A stretch of 58,416 bases of DNA from Perkinsus olseni (lineage: Eukaryota; Perkinsozoa; Perkinsida): positions 1 through 58,416 of the forward strand of contig JABANN010000167.1 of assembly GCA_013115125.1 (NCBI GenBank), in the 5' to 3' direction. Below are positions 43,301 to 55,351 of the stretch, piece by piece; positions within the stretch are counted from its first letter, which is position 1, and each line of letters opens with the position of its first letter. Made by a program: the position numbers and the translations under genes. A model generated the notes under the pieces. It was not told the origin of the DNA and made no database searches. It saw only the letters and a program-made list of their open reading frames with translations.

Positions 43301-45541
43301 TTGTGGTGGAGGCGCTGTGCAGTATTGGCTTCCGTTGTTCCCGGCAGAGGTGAGCCCCCTGAAATCCCGCAGGCCATTACGACCCTGGACATCCTGGGCC
43401 TGGTCGAGTGTGCACGGTATGCTGCATTGGTCCACCGCAAGTGGCTGACATGGACTAAGCTGTCTTTGACCAAAGGAGTGAGTCTGTCGACAGTCTGCCC
43501 GCCTATCGTTACGGCATAGGTGCTGACGGCCAGCTGCCAAGTCCTGTGCCTCGCCTCGGTCACATCTCTGAAGCTCCTATTGGATCCCACTGAGCAGCTT
43601 TTCCACGAGACCTCTGGTTGCGACCAGGTGACGAGCCATGCCGACGTGACAGATGTTAGCTGAAGTGCCTTCATATCTACGACGAGTATTCTCGTGTGTA
43701 TCATCACAGCTCGTAGGCGGCAGGGAGTTGCGGTGGATTGGCCATCAGGTTGATCATCGTCACGAGGACCCTCCCATAGCATCGCATGCTCCCTTCATGA
43801 CTTGGGTCTTCGGCCAAAGTTTGGCTTGGGTCGCGGTGTGCTTCGTTCTGCTCACGGGCGTTGCTCTTAATGTCACTGGTCAACACTTCGCCGCCGGTCA
43901 GTGTTGGGAGCTCCGAGTCGTGCTAAGACCTTTCCCCTTAGCAGGACTTGACGAGCATCTAGAGGGTATTTTGAAGATGGAGGGCCTCGGCACTCTAGAG
44001 CAGGGAGTGATGGATGCAGACAGTGACACAGGATCTGTCTACTTCCGGGACTACGAGGAGGCGAGGGAGCGAGGTGACAACTCTAGGACTGCCTGGCTTG
44101 GGATCGGTTGCTAGGTATCCGAGACTATGGTGCATTGCTGTTGGGCTGTTGGTGGAGGTGCAAGTACAGGATGAGAGGATGGCTCAGCTTCGGCTGGGTA
44201 GTACTGGTTGCCGACCGATGGCCATGCGATGAGGGCATGCTTGTCTTATAGAGAAGCACCTAGACTGTATCAGGTCTGCATTGGTAGATGGACCCACACT
44301 GCCAGGGGTCGAGGCTTTCAAGTGGCTAGTCGCGCCGACTACTACAGTCGGGTTTTCCTGCCTCTATTCCAGCAGCCTCCACAACCAACCATGGCGGTAC
44401 CCTCCACTCCGACTTCGCCGTACTCGCCTTCTGCCTTGGCAGCAGGTACAACGAGCTACGTCCCAGAGTATCAGTCTTGGCCTACAGGCGCTTCCGTTGG
44501 GGATCATATTAGGGAAAATGGCTCAGTATTGTGTGCTCTCCTGTCCCCCCTTGTTACATTCCCCATTCCGTGCACTGTTGTCCCGTACTCACAAAGGGGG
44601 GCGCAGTCTGCTAGTTAGATACGCGAATCCTCTCCCAGTTCGAGACGTTCTGGACGATGTTGATGTTAGTAAGCTCGATGGCGTGGAGGGGGGAGATGTC
44701 GACACCGTGAGAAGCCTGCTCGGGAAGGTGATGATGATTACGGCCTTCCGGAGTCCTCACTGCTGCTACTGTAGGTGCACAGTCTCGGTCGAGCCATGAA
44801 GATTTGCAGCCAAGCTAGAGGTGGACTGATCATTTTCATTGCTTTCTTCAGTGGGTCTGAATTGTCGCATCTGAGGTTGACTCTGGTCCGATTCAGGTGG
44901 TCCGGATATTCGTGTGCTGTTTCCGGTGACGGGCTTGGTGATTCTGTTGGTGCTCTGTCTGATGGAGTCCTTATTGCAGGGAGTACTGATGATGCCAGCG
45001 CCAGGATTCGAACCGGGGACCAGTGGGTGTTCAGGTGCATTTGGTCATATACTCCTACGAGCTTTCTTACCAAGTGATCGCTGAGCAACTGCATGTAGGG
45101 AGCGATGTTCATGACGGAGAAACCCTATTTGAAGAGGAGGCCCAGGATGAGGAGGAGCTCCGCTTCCAGCAGACCAGGTCGAAGCTCGCTAAGACCCTCA
45201 CCAATCTGTTCAGTCGGGGCAAGTGTAATACGGAAGCCACTAGTGCTCGTATTGGGTCCCCGAGTTGACGACCATCGGTAGTACTGCTGGTATACTCAGC
45301 GCATGGAGGTGAGGGCGTAGAGATGGCACGGAGGAACCCGAGTAGAGTGGCAGCGACACCACTAGGACTGCGGCATGAGGGTTCTGGTGAGAGCACTGGT
45401 ACCTCGGTCAAGAGGGGGGTCAAGAAGGTGAGCTGGCCGCTCTTGAGCCGCCGCGTATTCCCGCCTTCAGAGGACTGCCAAGGGTTCTGCGGTGAGGCCC
45501 TTCGGCAGCGGGGGCTCCCTTCACTAGGCAGTTCGTGGTAG
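40360..45541 (+). CDS. discoidin-like modules followed by multi-span membrane region
   Basis: Exons resume the module pattern: WRIRRLDITNHPSAAMWQ (40530), YRAFDLNPDTFWQP and NPWIGIMFTAVD (40890-40980), VKCVRILQPAEVKNVAMSVV (41090), WKVYDIRLYNSEQC (41520), YAFDADGLTTAWWAPCDYC (41690), AWIGVQFDPDRLPAGGIDIQ (41940). From about 42360 the sequence becomes hydrophobic: LEMLVMAALVVATATASSG, ITIALVAGLFYAI, WLLITLLVSGLILVAVFAVG, FQSLLMLALFTLINIVSSLF, RYVLTILGLCLFG, VLCLASVTSLKLLL, FISTTSILVCIITA and SLAWVAVCFVLLTGVAL, that is at least seven likely spans. An acidic/Gln-rich cytosolic tail follows (45100-45270), and the last supported exons end at 45541. This gives an extracellular-repeat plus membrane-bundle, receptor- or channel-like protein. 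No 7TM, polycystin or channel signature could be assigned. Intron borders are partly uncertain, and 43200-44700 is the least certain stretch. Confidence 0.5.
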
Positions 45542-45637
45542 CATGTTATTGCCGTGTTTCCTCTCTGGTGGTCTACTGCTTGTGTTGATCCAAGGGTCCT
45601 GCTGTTGGCGATGAATACGTGCTGTCTGTGAGTTATA

Positions 45638-48600
45638 ATGAATCGTTTATTAGCAGTATCAAGTATGGTTACATCAAGTTTGTCTGCGATCACCAGTGCT
45701 GTAGTGAAGGGAGCTGTTGCCGCGGCCCCTCCTATGAAGGTCTCTACCTGTGACCAGATGAGGCGGTGTGACAAGAACGCCACTGACAAGTAGTAGTATG
45801 CCCTCTTGTCGCCACGCCCGCGTTGAGGTCTTCTGCGTTGGCAAGGCGTGTGTGGTGACGCTTGCAGCGCCATCGCGCGGCTTGTGTTAGGTACAGCATT
45901 CCCTCGGCGTTGTTGATGGAGAATGCTGGCATCACGAGCTATCGCTGTCTCACCGAGCTTCTACCCAACAGTCGGATGACGCCGCAGACCAAGGTCCTGG
46001 TCGTGTGTGGACCAGGTACTAATGGCCGGACTCGTGTCGGCTCGGTAGGTTTCTTTTTCTGAGCAGGGAATAATGGTGGTGACGGTTTTGTGGTTGCACG
46101 GTACGTCCATAGTAATGGAGGCCAAGTGAGGGTGATTCTGTTGAACAGCAGAGAGAAGTATGATTGAGAGCTCTTGCAATCTTGCATTTCCTCAGCCCTA
46201 GTTCACAGGTACCATGGAGATGCCAGCACTAATCTTAATATTGTGGACTGCATTCCTGGCATACCTGTCGAAATCGCGACCACTGAGGAGGCCATCAGCG
46301 CGGCAGTCGACTGGGCTGATGTTCTCGTTGATGGTATCTTTGGCACCGGTCTAGGTCGGGTCGTGGACCCTAGTAGCCCATTCGGTATGGCAATAGCAGC
46401 CGTTAACAGAGCGAAGAAGCCAGTAGGCTAGTGGCGCATGGCGAGACGTCGTTGACCACCTCTTCTTGCAGGTCATGTCGCTGGACATACCCTCGGGTGT
46501 CAACGGCGACTCTGGCCGAATCATGGGAGATCAGGCGGTAAGGCATGCATGCTGCTATATTGGGTTGTATTTCGTGGCGCGCGGTAGTTGTGTATTTAAG
46601 ATCTCCCTGTTCTAAGGTCCACGCTACAGCAACAGCCACATTCGGTTTGGTGAAGGTTGGCAATCTGGTCTACCCCGGTCGGGAGATGTGCGGGAACTTG
46701 ACGGTCACCCACATTGGGTATCCTCCTGAACTGTAGGCTATCTGGAGGACTATCGTTCGGGTGCAGCAGAGGGGGTTCGTTGTAGGTATGCTGACTTGGA
46801 TACTTATGTTAACTACTTCCCTCCACTACCCGCACGGAGCCCAGCTGGTCACAAGGGATCCTTCGGCAAGTGAGCAGGGAGAGGCTAGCACGAGTTAGAT
46901 AAAAAACCCTGATGTCGATACTTATTGTTGGCTCGCTGCGAATGATGGTGGATTCTCTGTTGTCTCGCAGTGGAATAGCCTACCTCGGTCACTCTCGGCC
47001 CTTGGTTGATCACCGGGTTGGGACATTACGCGCTCAGCTACAGGGCCTGAGGCCAACTGCTTGGAATCCGTTCGTCACCGGTCTGGGAAGGCATAGAGAG
47101 GTTTACCCAGATGTTGTGTGGTTTCAGAGCCCTGTTCGTGGCCGGTGCAGAAGGATACTATGGAGCGCCCATGCTCAGCAGCTACAGCTTCCTCAAGGCT
47201 GGCGGAGGGTACAGCAGACTGGCTACTGTCAAGAGCATCGTAATAATGCCGGCGTGACGGTGGAGTGTATCTTGGACTCGGATCATGTTAGATCCCCGTG
47301 ATCGCTGCTGAGGCGCCCTCTATAGTCTTCCACGAGCTTGAGAGCACCAGTGCCGGTAAGTCCAGTTGCCTTCGGTGATTGCCAGAGTTGGGTGCCCTTC
47401 AGGTAGCATCAGCAGCGATAATTACGACCGTGTCTTCAAGATGGCCCAACACCTCGCTGACATGGTCGTGGTGGGTCCTGGTGTCTCCACTAACGGGGAC
47501 ACTGCTAGACTGGTGCGAGCTCTCGTCCTCAGTAAGGCGGGTGCCAGACGTGCAATTTTGTGGCGCGTGACGATTATCTTCGTCAGGTTCGGAGAAGCCT
47601 ATGGTGATTGACGGTGACGGTCTTACTGCTATCTCGGCTGCTCCTGTCGATTCGACGGACATCTTCTCAACGGCATCTCAGCTCCTTCAGGAGCGTCATC
47701 GGAAACAGCTGGTAAGTCTGAGGTGGGGTACTCGACGGATGCTCGTCTACTGAGCCTTCGCGGAGATGGAACGCTTTTCGGATTTTGTTGTTGTATCGGG
47801 TAACGATGGTATCTCCGAACTCACGCTCAGAAAGTTCTCAGTGGGGCCTTCCTCCGTGGAGAGCTGATCGCAATGTATGATGGTGGTGGTGGGATGAATC
47901 AGCCTGTTTTCTCAGCCACCAGTGGTCCTCACGCCTCACTTGGCCGAGCTTAGCCGTTTGACTGGCATCTCAATGGGGGAGCTCACGGATGGGTCTCGAA
48001 GCCTGCTCGAGGTGGGTGTTCAATCGTCATCATCACCGCATCAGCGTAGCAAAGTCGGCTATTAGGTTGGCCGAGAGCTTGCGCAGAAGACCAATGCTGT
48101 CGTCGTTGTTAAAGGAGCGACCTCCATGATCTGCGAGCCCTCAGGTGCCGGCTATCCTTGTCCCCTTGTCCGTCCATTCGAGTGTTTCTGGTCAGGTCGG
48201 GTTAGGATGAATCTGTCGGGCAACAGCGGAATGGGTACAGCCGGAAGTGGCGATGTTCTCAGTGGCCTGATCCCTGCCATGTAAGAATGGTATTGCCAGC
48301 AGTGGAGGTCACTCGCTGCCTTGGTAGGTACGCTGCGTACGGCCATGAAGTTGATAGTCTCGGTGATGCTGTGGCAGCTGCTGTGTTCCTGCATGGTGTT
48401 GCGGGCGATATTGCAGCCATCAACCTCCGAGGGGAGGATGGTAAGTTGCTGCAGTGTCACTTCTCTCGTCCTCTACGCGTGTGACGGGTGCAAGGGAGGA
48501 GGGCCCTGCTGGGGCTGATCTGAGTTCTTCAGGCGTGACGGCGTCCGACATCATGAATGCTGTTCCAGAGGCCGTGTCGTATGTGCGAGGCGAGAGTGCC

Positions 48601-48654
48601 TTCGGCAAATACAGCTCCGAGTTGGAGTCGAGATACTCGGTCAGGAATCTTTGA
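45638..48654 (+). CDS. nnr: bifunctional NAD(P)HX epimerase/dehydratase (Nnr)
   Basis: The N-terminus [20 protein letters not shown] looks like an organellar presequence; the YjeF_N epimerase domain follows. [17 protein letters not shown] joins across intron 45790-45890 to [13 protein letters not shown], then VLVVCGP and, after a short intron, [40 protein letters not shown] and [17 protein letters not shown] complete it. The C-terminal ADP-dependent dehydratase (CARKD) domain begins [12 protein letters not shown], continues after a roughly 257-base intron with [20 protein letters not shown], then [47 protein letters not shown] and [16 protein letters not shown], and ends SRYSVRNL at 48652-48654. 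Together the two activities repair hydrated NADH/NADPH. Key glycine-rich and acidic motifs of both halves are present, so it looks functional. The fused order (epimerase first) is that of bacterial Nnr. Confidence 0.88.
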
Positions 48655-49138
48655 GAACAGTTATTGTTCAGCGAGAATCATTTCACCAGATTTTTCTAGC
48701 CAAGAGGAGGTTAGTGTTGTCAATGGGAGGAACAGCCTCTCCAGGCTCCTGGTGCCTATCGATGTCGTCGTCGTCATCAGCGTCCTCGCGTCCAACAGAG
48801 AGGCCACTGCAGATGCCCTTCCCCGACATACGGGACTCGGTCGATGGGGTGGAGCAGCCTCGGGATCAGGTGCCACAGCCGCTGCTCTTGGGGTGTGGCT
48901 TTCTTCAATATAGTAAGAGAATTGTCACCACTCAAATCCGGCGTGAGCGATATTGGTAGGAGCCCATTTGACAGGAGAAGCAGATACTACTAGTGCTAGG
49001 AGACAGGTGGATTGTGTGGTGGGCAAAATCATAAGAATCAACAGTATGATATACTTTAGGTTGATAATGCTTTGATAAATTATCGCTGATCTAAGATTAT
49101 CTATTAAACACCACTGAGTATATATTTTTCGGTGTCAG
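48655..49138. other. spacer, partly AT-rich
   Basis: Short frames at 48661-48959 lack splice partners. From about 49020 to 49130 the sequence is AT-rich (TATTAAACACC, TATATATTTTT), suitable for a promoter or long intron before the next gene, but no motif is specific. Confidence 0.4.
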
Positions 49139-49870
49139 CCGCCGCCGCCGATCGCTGCTATCGTGCCGGTGGCGGAGGAGGCACTCCCAGTTACGACGGA
49201 GCCTCCTCCGTCACTGGTTGCTGTCGAAAAGCGCATCAAGGAAGTAACAGAGGAAATTGCTCGTCTGGAGAAGGAAGGGAGTTTGAGCTCCGAGATCCCG
49301 GAGGAGTACTTGGCGATGACCAAAGTCGAGTAGGACCCTGCAGGCCGAAGCTGTGATGTGGATGGGAGGGAACGACTGTCTCAGGATAACGAAGCCGCCG
49401 AAGATGAAGTCCTTGAGCGAGTCGGACTTGCAAATTCCTCGGGCGAAGAAAGCTCAGCCGGATGAGAAGGTCCTGGCCCGCAAAGCCCTGCTGTCACGCA
49501 TAGAGAAGGAGGTTGGGGAGGAGATCGAGAGGTGAGCAAATTCATAGTCGCGATGCTGCCACGGTGATTGAGCGCTGCATCGTGCGTTATCGACTGTTGC
49601 CAATAGTCTGTTGGCCCTGTCTCTAGTCAGCTGGCTGAAACCCTCCGGTGTATGGCGAGATGCTGTTCCTCCCTCAGGCAGCGTGAAGAGGAGATCAAAC
49701 GTGGCATTGACCTTCGAGCTCGGTTTGCGTCACGGTCGAAAGTGTGGGACATCCAAGTGCCGAGGGCTGTTCGAGACGAGCACTGGATCGAGCCTGGGCC
49801 GGTGAGGCAGCGCATGGAAGAGCAATTAGTGCAGGAACATATACTGCGATATGACGGACACTTATACTGA
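49139..49870 (+). CDS. small helical hypothetical protein
   Basis: Exons at about 49139-49330, 49390-49531 and 49627-49870 join in phase. A Pro-rich start (PPPIAAIVPVAEEALPVTTE) leads to helices (VAVEKRIKEVTEEIARLEKE; LARKALLSRIEKEVGEEIE; LRQREEEIKRGIDLRARF) and the tail HILRYDGHLY. A start ATG is not visible before 49139, so a 5' exon is missing or an acceptor precedes it. No family recognised. The dense Glu/Lys/Arg helices suggest coiled-coil partner binding. Confidence 0.5.
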
Positions 49871-49933
49871 GTCAAGACCGTGTCTTGGAGTTCCTCAATT
49901 TGAGTACACTCGGGCGGGGACAGCCTCTCACCA

Positions 49934-51294
49934 ATGGCTAGCATCAGTACGTCGGAGCCGCCTGCCGCTGCTGCCCCACCTCGGAGCACCTCCACAAAGG
50001 CCGGGCTCACCCGTAGTGAGCCGCATACAGCCATCCTGTTGTTGATGGGCAAGCCCCACATCAGTAAGCCGGCTGAAGGGAGATGGCGTCACTGGCGGCA
50101 GATTGTCGGTCTCCTTCTTACTGTCAGACCAACCGTATCAGGAAGTCTGTCGTCACGCTTTGCTCGGAGTCCTCTCTGGCGTCATCTCCGTGACGACCGC
50201 GGCGCTTCCAGGTGGCAACTATTGGATGAACCGGTCCGGGTCGTTCGCTCGGTTTTGAATTGTGTTGTGCTGCAAGGTCGTGGTGGTGACCCGAGCGGTG
50301 GGGCTGTCTACGCTACTGTCGTCACCAAACGGGATCTCACAGAAGGCTACAAGAAGAGCCTCGTCAGGGCCCTCAGCCCCTACGGAATCCAAGTGACGTC
50401 GCTGCGTATCTTGCTGTTCGTTTCTAGCCTGCTTGAACCTATCAGGCGATCGTTCTATCAGTGGAGTCATTGAGGAGTCTGGTTCTGTCACAAGGAGCCG
50501 CTGTGGAGGTGGACCAAGCCAGTCAGGGCCGTGGTGTGGCGAAGCATAGGAAGAAGGGGAAGCGGGGCAAGAGGGGCAGGAAGGGGGTGAGGGTACAGTG
50601 TGAGACGATGCCTTGCTGTTACGGTGCCTCTTAGGGGTCTGCGAAGCCTTCAAGAAGTGTGCCCGTGCCTAAGATAGTAGCCGGCCCTACAACCTCGCCG
50701 AGGGTAGCAGCTTCAGAGGTATTGAGGAAGCCCCAGGAAGGGGCTCCTGAGGAGGAAAACGCGGAGGAGAACATCCCCGTTGCGGCCAATGAGGCGGAGG
50801 CCCCCACCGAGCATGTGGCGAGCGGCGAGCTCGAGATGAAAGAGAATGCTGAGTCGCCGAGGGTCGAGTGCCCCTCCCCGTCCAAGGAGACGTCATCAAG
50901 ATGCGACCATTTCTGTATCTCTACGCCCAACGACAGCGAGGCCACAGGGCCGGGGATGGAGCACGGCCTCGACGAGGAGGAGCACGACGACGACGACATA
51001 GAGAACGAGGATGATTACATAGCCGATGCGGTCGGTACATGGTTGGGGGTGGATGATCTTGACGAAGACCACAACCGCGTGAGCCTTCGCCTCTATGACA
51101 TGGCGATGATCTTTACGTCCTCAGGATGATAGCGAGTACTTGGACCAGCACGGCTCGCCCAGGGCTCGCAATGCAGCAGCTACAATGACCTTCTTCAACA
51201 CAGCCGCCACAGCCTTTGGGTTCAGCAAGGCCATGGGCATGCATCAGAAGTTTGCCGGGGTAGTTGATATAGTTGAGGATAGTGGCCTGCTGTG
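49934..51294 (+). CDS. hypothetical protein with basic patch and acidic C-terminus
   Basis: From ATG 49934 an Ala/Pro/Ser-rich start (MASISTSEPPAAAAPPRSTS) leads to TAILLLMGKPHI. After uncertain introns the well-supported part begins YKKSLVRALSPYGIQ and, over a 52-base intron, AIVLSVESLRSLVLSQGAAV. A basic patch follows (KHRKKGKRGKRGRKG), then a long acidic, Pro/Glu-rich segment (EEENAEENIPVAANEAEAPT), an Asp/Glu run (DEEEHDDDDIENEDDY) and a C-terminal helix (MTFFNTAATAFGFSKAMGMH) ending at 51294. No family recognised. Basic plus acidic patches are typical of nuclear or nucleolar chaperone-like proteins, but this is composition only. Confidence 0.45.
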
Positions 51295-51723
51295 ATGGTA
51301 CACTAAATGGAGCTGGGCAAGCCTTATGAAGATCACCATCATCACCATCATTTCATCCAGTAATTTGATACTCATGGTAATGCTAAGTAGCACTGCAGAG
51401 GAGCCATTTAGAGCTAGTGTTCACTGGGTACTTGGGGCGATGGCCAATGGAGGTCGACCGCTTGCTCATCATGTGGGAAGGCCTAGTCCCGGCAGAGCTC
51501 ATCCGTGTCGTGACAAGGGCTTCTTCACCATGGAGGCCCTCTGGAGAGGATCGACCGTCTACCTCACGCAAGATTTTTGCTGCACTGGGCCCTGGGTATC
51601 TATCGTTCTCTTAGCGTCATTTCAGTGGTCTGTTTGTTGAACACTGCCATCCAGTAGCCTGAGATTATTCTCATCGTTCTCTTCCCTTTCTCATGTCAAG
51701 GATCCGTCCGACCACGCAGCGTC

Positions 51724-53436
51724 ATGCCTGTGGCCCAGCAGGGCGAAGGAGTGCCCCGAAAGCGGCACAACAGAAACCGAGAGAGCCTGCAACACTGGCC
51801 AGGGATGAGAGAGGTATCACGATCGTCGAAGGGTGGTGTCCTCTTGTTGTCGCTGAATGAGCTTGGCGTTATTATCCGTAGTGATGAAGTCATACGCAAC
51901 CTTCTTGAGGAAGGCTTCGGCCCAGAGTGTCGAATGGGAAGTAGTAGTTCGCGAGGGCTTGCCGGTCAGGATGTAAACTATCGAATTTGCGAGATTCCGA
52001 CAAAGACAGGGTAGCACGGCTGGTCACCACTCTGGCGCAGCAGAAGAAGCGAGCTGAGACCGAGCAGAGAGCGCGGGAGAAGGCGGAGTCGAGTGCCGAA
52101 CGGGTGGGTTTCGCGACTCCATTGATGTGGTGAGAAGACCGTTTTCCATGATAGCGTCTCAGGCGGTTGCGGAGGCCGAGCGGGCCAAGGAGACTCTTCG
52201 AAGGTCTCTGGAGCTGCTCAATAGATACCATCAGCGGGCCAAAGCTGACCTGGCTGAGCGGGCTCGCCTCAAAGCCTGCGTAGCAGTGTCAGCTCCACAC
52301 CCCGTTAAGGAGGTAGCACGAGAGGCTACTAGTAACAGCAGCAGTCCGGCGCGTGGGGGCCATGAGGGGGCGCTACCTTCGAACGGCGGCCCGCCTTGTG
52401 GTCATCCTCCGTATGATGACACGCCACCGTCGAGTAGAAGAACGTCCGATGCCTCGGCAAACTCTCACACAGTGAAGAGGAGGTTCAGCGATATGCGCGC
52501 GCCCAGGACTCTGTCCACGGAATCATCGGGAGAGTCCTCGGAGGACGAAGTGGTTCCCGAAAGAAGTTCCCCTGTCGGTGGACACCATCAGCGAAACAGA
52601 GACGGTCCGTTGAACAGGTCTTTGCAGCCTCTGGGTCCTGCAACCAGCACCAACTGGGATGTTCCAGGCACCAGCGGTCCCTGCTAAGACGCTACCTACA
52701 GATGAGTCGTGACAGTGAGACTGTTGCTATCAAGAGTCGGGAGGAGCGAGAATCGGACAAGGTGAGCGGCGGGGCAACTCGGCAGCTGCTTGGTGCCCTG
52801 TGGCCCTAGGTGTTGCGCGACTTCCTGAGCAAGTCTGTTGAAGAGCGGCGTCCAAAGTTCGAGCGTCCAACAGCAGGCTCGGAGGCGTCCGAGCGAGCAG
52901 GCCCTCGGCCCAGCACAGCGGCGCCGAGGTCTGAAGAGCTCGAGAACAGCGCTGTCCTGCGCTCTTCTATCAGCATCACGGCTAGTGGGGACGGCAAGCG
53001 AGTGCTACGCCTCCAAGCACCGAGGAGTCCCCGATCCTCCCCAAGGAGCCCCGTAGGCCTCACAGACGCGCCCAAGTCGCCTGAACGGTGTCATCGTCCG
53101 CGGTCGCCCCACGCATCGTTATCGGTTACTCCGAAGCAGACTACGACCTCACCAGGTCTTGGCCATGATGCTGAGCGACACTCTCTAGAAGTTTTCTTGA
53201 AGCTTAACGGACCTGCTGGTGACCGCTTGCCTGAAGCGCCAATACCTAGGCCTGCTCTCTGGCAGCAGCCTAGGTCACCGCTCGGGAGGGAGCAGCCCGC
53301 GGAGGTCACCGCTCATCTTGCTGAGGTGGACGATGTTCTCTCAGCGCTCTCTTTTACTGAATCGCATAGCATGATCCATTCGTCGAAGATACCATTGGCC
53401 ACTGAACGTATCAGATATGGACAGATCTTCAGATAG
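51724..53436 (+). CDS. coiled-coil, Ser/Pro-rich hypothetical protein
   Basis: After an uncertain first exon (MPVAQQGEGVPRKRHNRNRE) the supported exons read DSDKDRVARLVTTLAQQKKR, AETEQRAREKAESSAER and, across a 59-base intron, AVAEAERAKETLRRSLELLN, a continuous coiled coil. A Ser/Pro/Arg-rich region follows (RAPRTLSTESSGESSEDEVV). A 50-base intron near 52620-52669 leads into HQRSLLRRYLQMSRDSETVA, and the last exon (52810-53436) carries Ser-Pro-Arg repeats (APRSPRSSPRSPVG) resembling phosphorylation-rich cytoskeletal or spliceosomal linkers. It ends RYGQIFR. No family recognised. Confidence 0.5.
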
Positions 53437-54288
53437 CTCCATGGTGTTGTGTTAACGAGTTTAGAAGGTTCCGACGAAAACGAAATGAAATCAGCGCGTA
53501 TGAGCGAAAGATAGCGTTGTGTGCAACTGGGGAAGTTGAATTGGAAGGACAAGCGAGCAGCATGAGTCACTCAGAGGACCCCGTGGCACAAGAGCATCGC
53601 GCTAGTCCATGGGATAGGGGAAAAGGATCCAGCATTGCGTACGAGACACGAAAGGACCGAAAAGTTCTCCTAGACTTACAACTGTATGAAATGGAAGGAG
53701 CGTCTTAAACGCAGAAGATCGAACGAGGTAGCCGAGCGATGGTGTCGATACCGCATGAGGGGATATTTAATCCTTTGTCGGTCAGTTCTCCTCTCACGAT
53801 GCATATGAAGTGGAACTGAGCAGTGTGGGAGGGAAAACTGTCACATGGCGTAGGACATAGGCGAGAAACGGGACGTCAGCATTCCCCACGATGGGCATTG
53901 TTGGCCGCGGCCAAGGAGGCTATGCGGTGGCTGCAGGCTGGAGCAGAGGGAGACGAGCCAGGAGTCCGTGAGGGTGGCTGCCGAATAATGGATACACTTA
54001 GCTCAGCGATGAGCTCTGAGGGAGTACGCCCCAGCTTGGCCTCTCATCTTCCACGTTGTACTTACGAAGGGGCCATACTAATCACTGGCTATGATTATGC
54101 ATAGTACAGTACTCTAAATAATCTTAGAACATTCCTAGAAAGCGCGTTACCTTGTAACAATCATGAGTTTAAATCTGCTTCTCGGATATGTTGTGTATTC
54201 AATATATACTATTAATGGCAAACTCGGTAGTTCTCTCCACTCAGCACTGGTAGCGACTCGGAACGCAACTACCTGCGAGGGACTGATA
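53437..54288. other. convergent spacer
   Basis: About 850 bases between convergent genes. Short plus frames at 53517-53708 and 53823-54104 have polar composition without splice partners or recognisable motifs. 54080-54220 is AT-rich. Confidence 0.4.
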
Positions 54289-55351
54289 CTATTGATCAGA
54301 ATCTATGTCGATGAGGAACGCTCGAATACGAAATAAATCACCAAGAAAATCGGGATGTTTCATCCGCTCGTCCAATTGGGTAAGTCGTAACCCTCGTGAC
54401 TCGAGTAGGTCTTTGAAGAGCTCGTCGCACTTTACGCTTCTTGTTTGATGGACCATAAGAAACGGAGTGAGGCCCTTGTCAGCTATGAGTTCGGCAAGAG
54501 ATGGTACCAGGCTTTCCAGCCAGATAATGTCAGAGGCCATAACCAAGTCGAACCTACCAAAATCGCTATTCGCTGTAGGGAATGGGGAATCGTGCTGACC
54601 CAAGATGACCCACTGGCGGGCTAGCCCAGTCGAGCACTTCCGCCTTCACTTTGTCGGCTGCACCATTGAGGTCGATGCTCTTCCGAAGCAGCGGCATGGC
54701 GTATGGCAAGTCCGTGAGGACTACTTCCTGGGCGCCGCATAATGCAGCGGAGATCCCTCCTAGACCAGTACCTTTCGGTAGGATATGAACCAAAAATTAC
54801 AACAGAACACTCTTACCACTGCCGAGCTCAAGGACTCGTTTACCCCGCACTAAGTCCGGATTGTGCTCCAAGAATTTGGCGAGCACCTGCGGGTTTACCA
54901 ACGCCTTAAAGCGGAGAAAACTTTCTCGATGATGCAATGGCCGTACAACTGAACTATCCCACACTGAGTCTGCCGTGTCTGCATCCTGTTGATCTTGGGG
55001 ATCTCGTCGGGACGCCTCGCCGTTTGGTAGCCGAACGAAGTTGCCGTTGACATGGAAGTCACTACCGTCGAATTTTAGTGGATACTGTTTACCGGGCAGA
55101 GCTAGTAGGGGCGCATCAGATTTACCTGATGAACTCCTCGTTTGGCAGAATTTATCGCTAGGGCGCTCTTAAACGGCGTGTAGGTGAGCCCAAGCGAATT
55201 GAATTAGCGCTGCGCGAGATTGCACTTTCGAGATACTACCTGGAGTATTCTCGGAGTTCTCGACTACCACTTCCCATTGCATTAATTTCATGTTGAACCG
55301 TCGCAACGTACCGTCAGCGGAGCGATGCTCCCGTGGCCCAGGAGAAGTCAT
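54289..55351 (-). CDS. METTL21-type (Methyltransf_16) protein methyltransferase
   Basis: Five exons join in phase. The N-terminal exons read MKLMQWEVVVENSENTP, then INSAKRGVHQ and YPLKFDGSDFHVNGNFVRLP. The catalytic part has DSVWDSSVVRPL (V-W-x-S-S entry motif), GKRVLELGSG split by a 45-base intron from TGLGGISAALCGAQEVVLTD (SAM-binding motif I and the acidic motif II), LDWASPPV, and FDLVMASDIIWLESLVPSLA in place of the family D-x-x-Y motif (Trp for Tyr). The end is HPDFLGDLFRIRAFLID. Family members methylate lysines of chaperones and translation factors using SAM. Length, about 280 residues, is normal. The start may be ATG 55351 or the Met about 20 codons later (55290-55292). Confidence 0.8.

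Noticed and set aside
43240-43782. 180-codon minus-strand frame
   Set aside because: It is antisense to plus-strand exons with membrane-span composition, its own composition is unconvincing, and no motif is seen.
44990-45040. tRNA-like T-arm (GGTTCGAATCC-type) on the minus strand
   Set aside because: No matching 5' acceptor stem, D-arm or anticodon arm upstream; one T-stem mismatch; it lies in an exon-like plus frame.
46912-47301. plus ORF beginning [11 protein letters not shown]
   Set aside because: The SILIVG start resembles the dehydratase glycine loop, but the true continuation is [14 protein letters not shown] further down; this frame is mostly intron.
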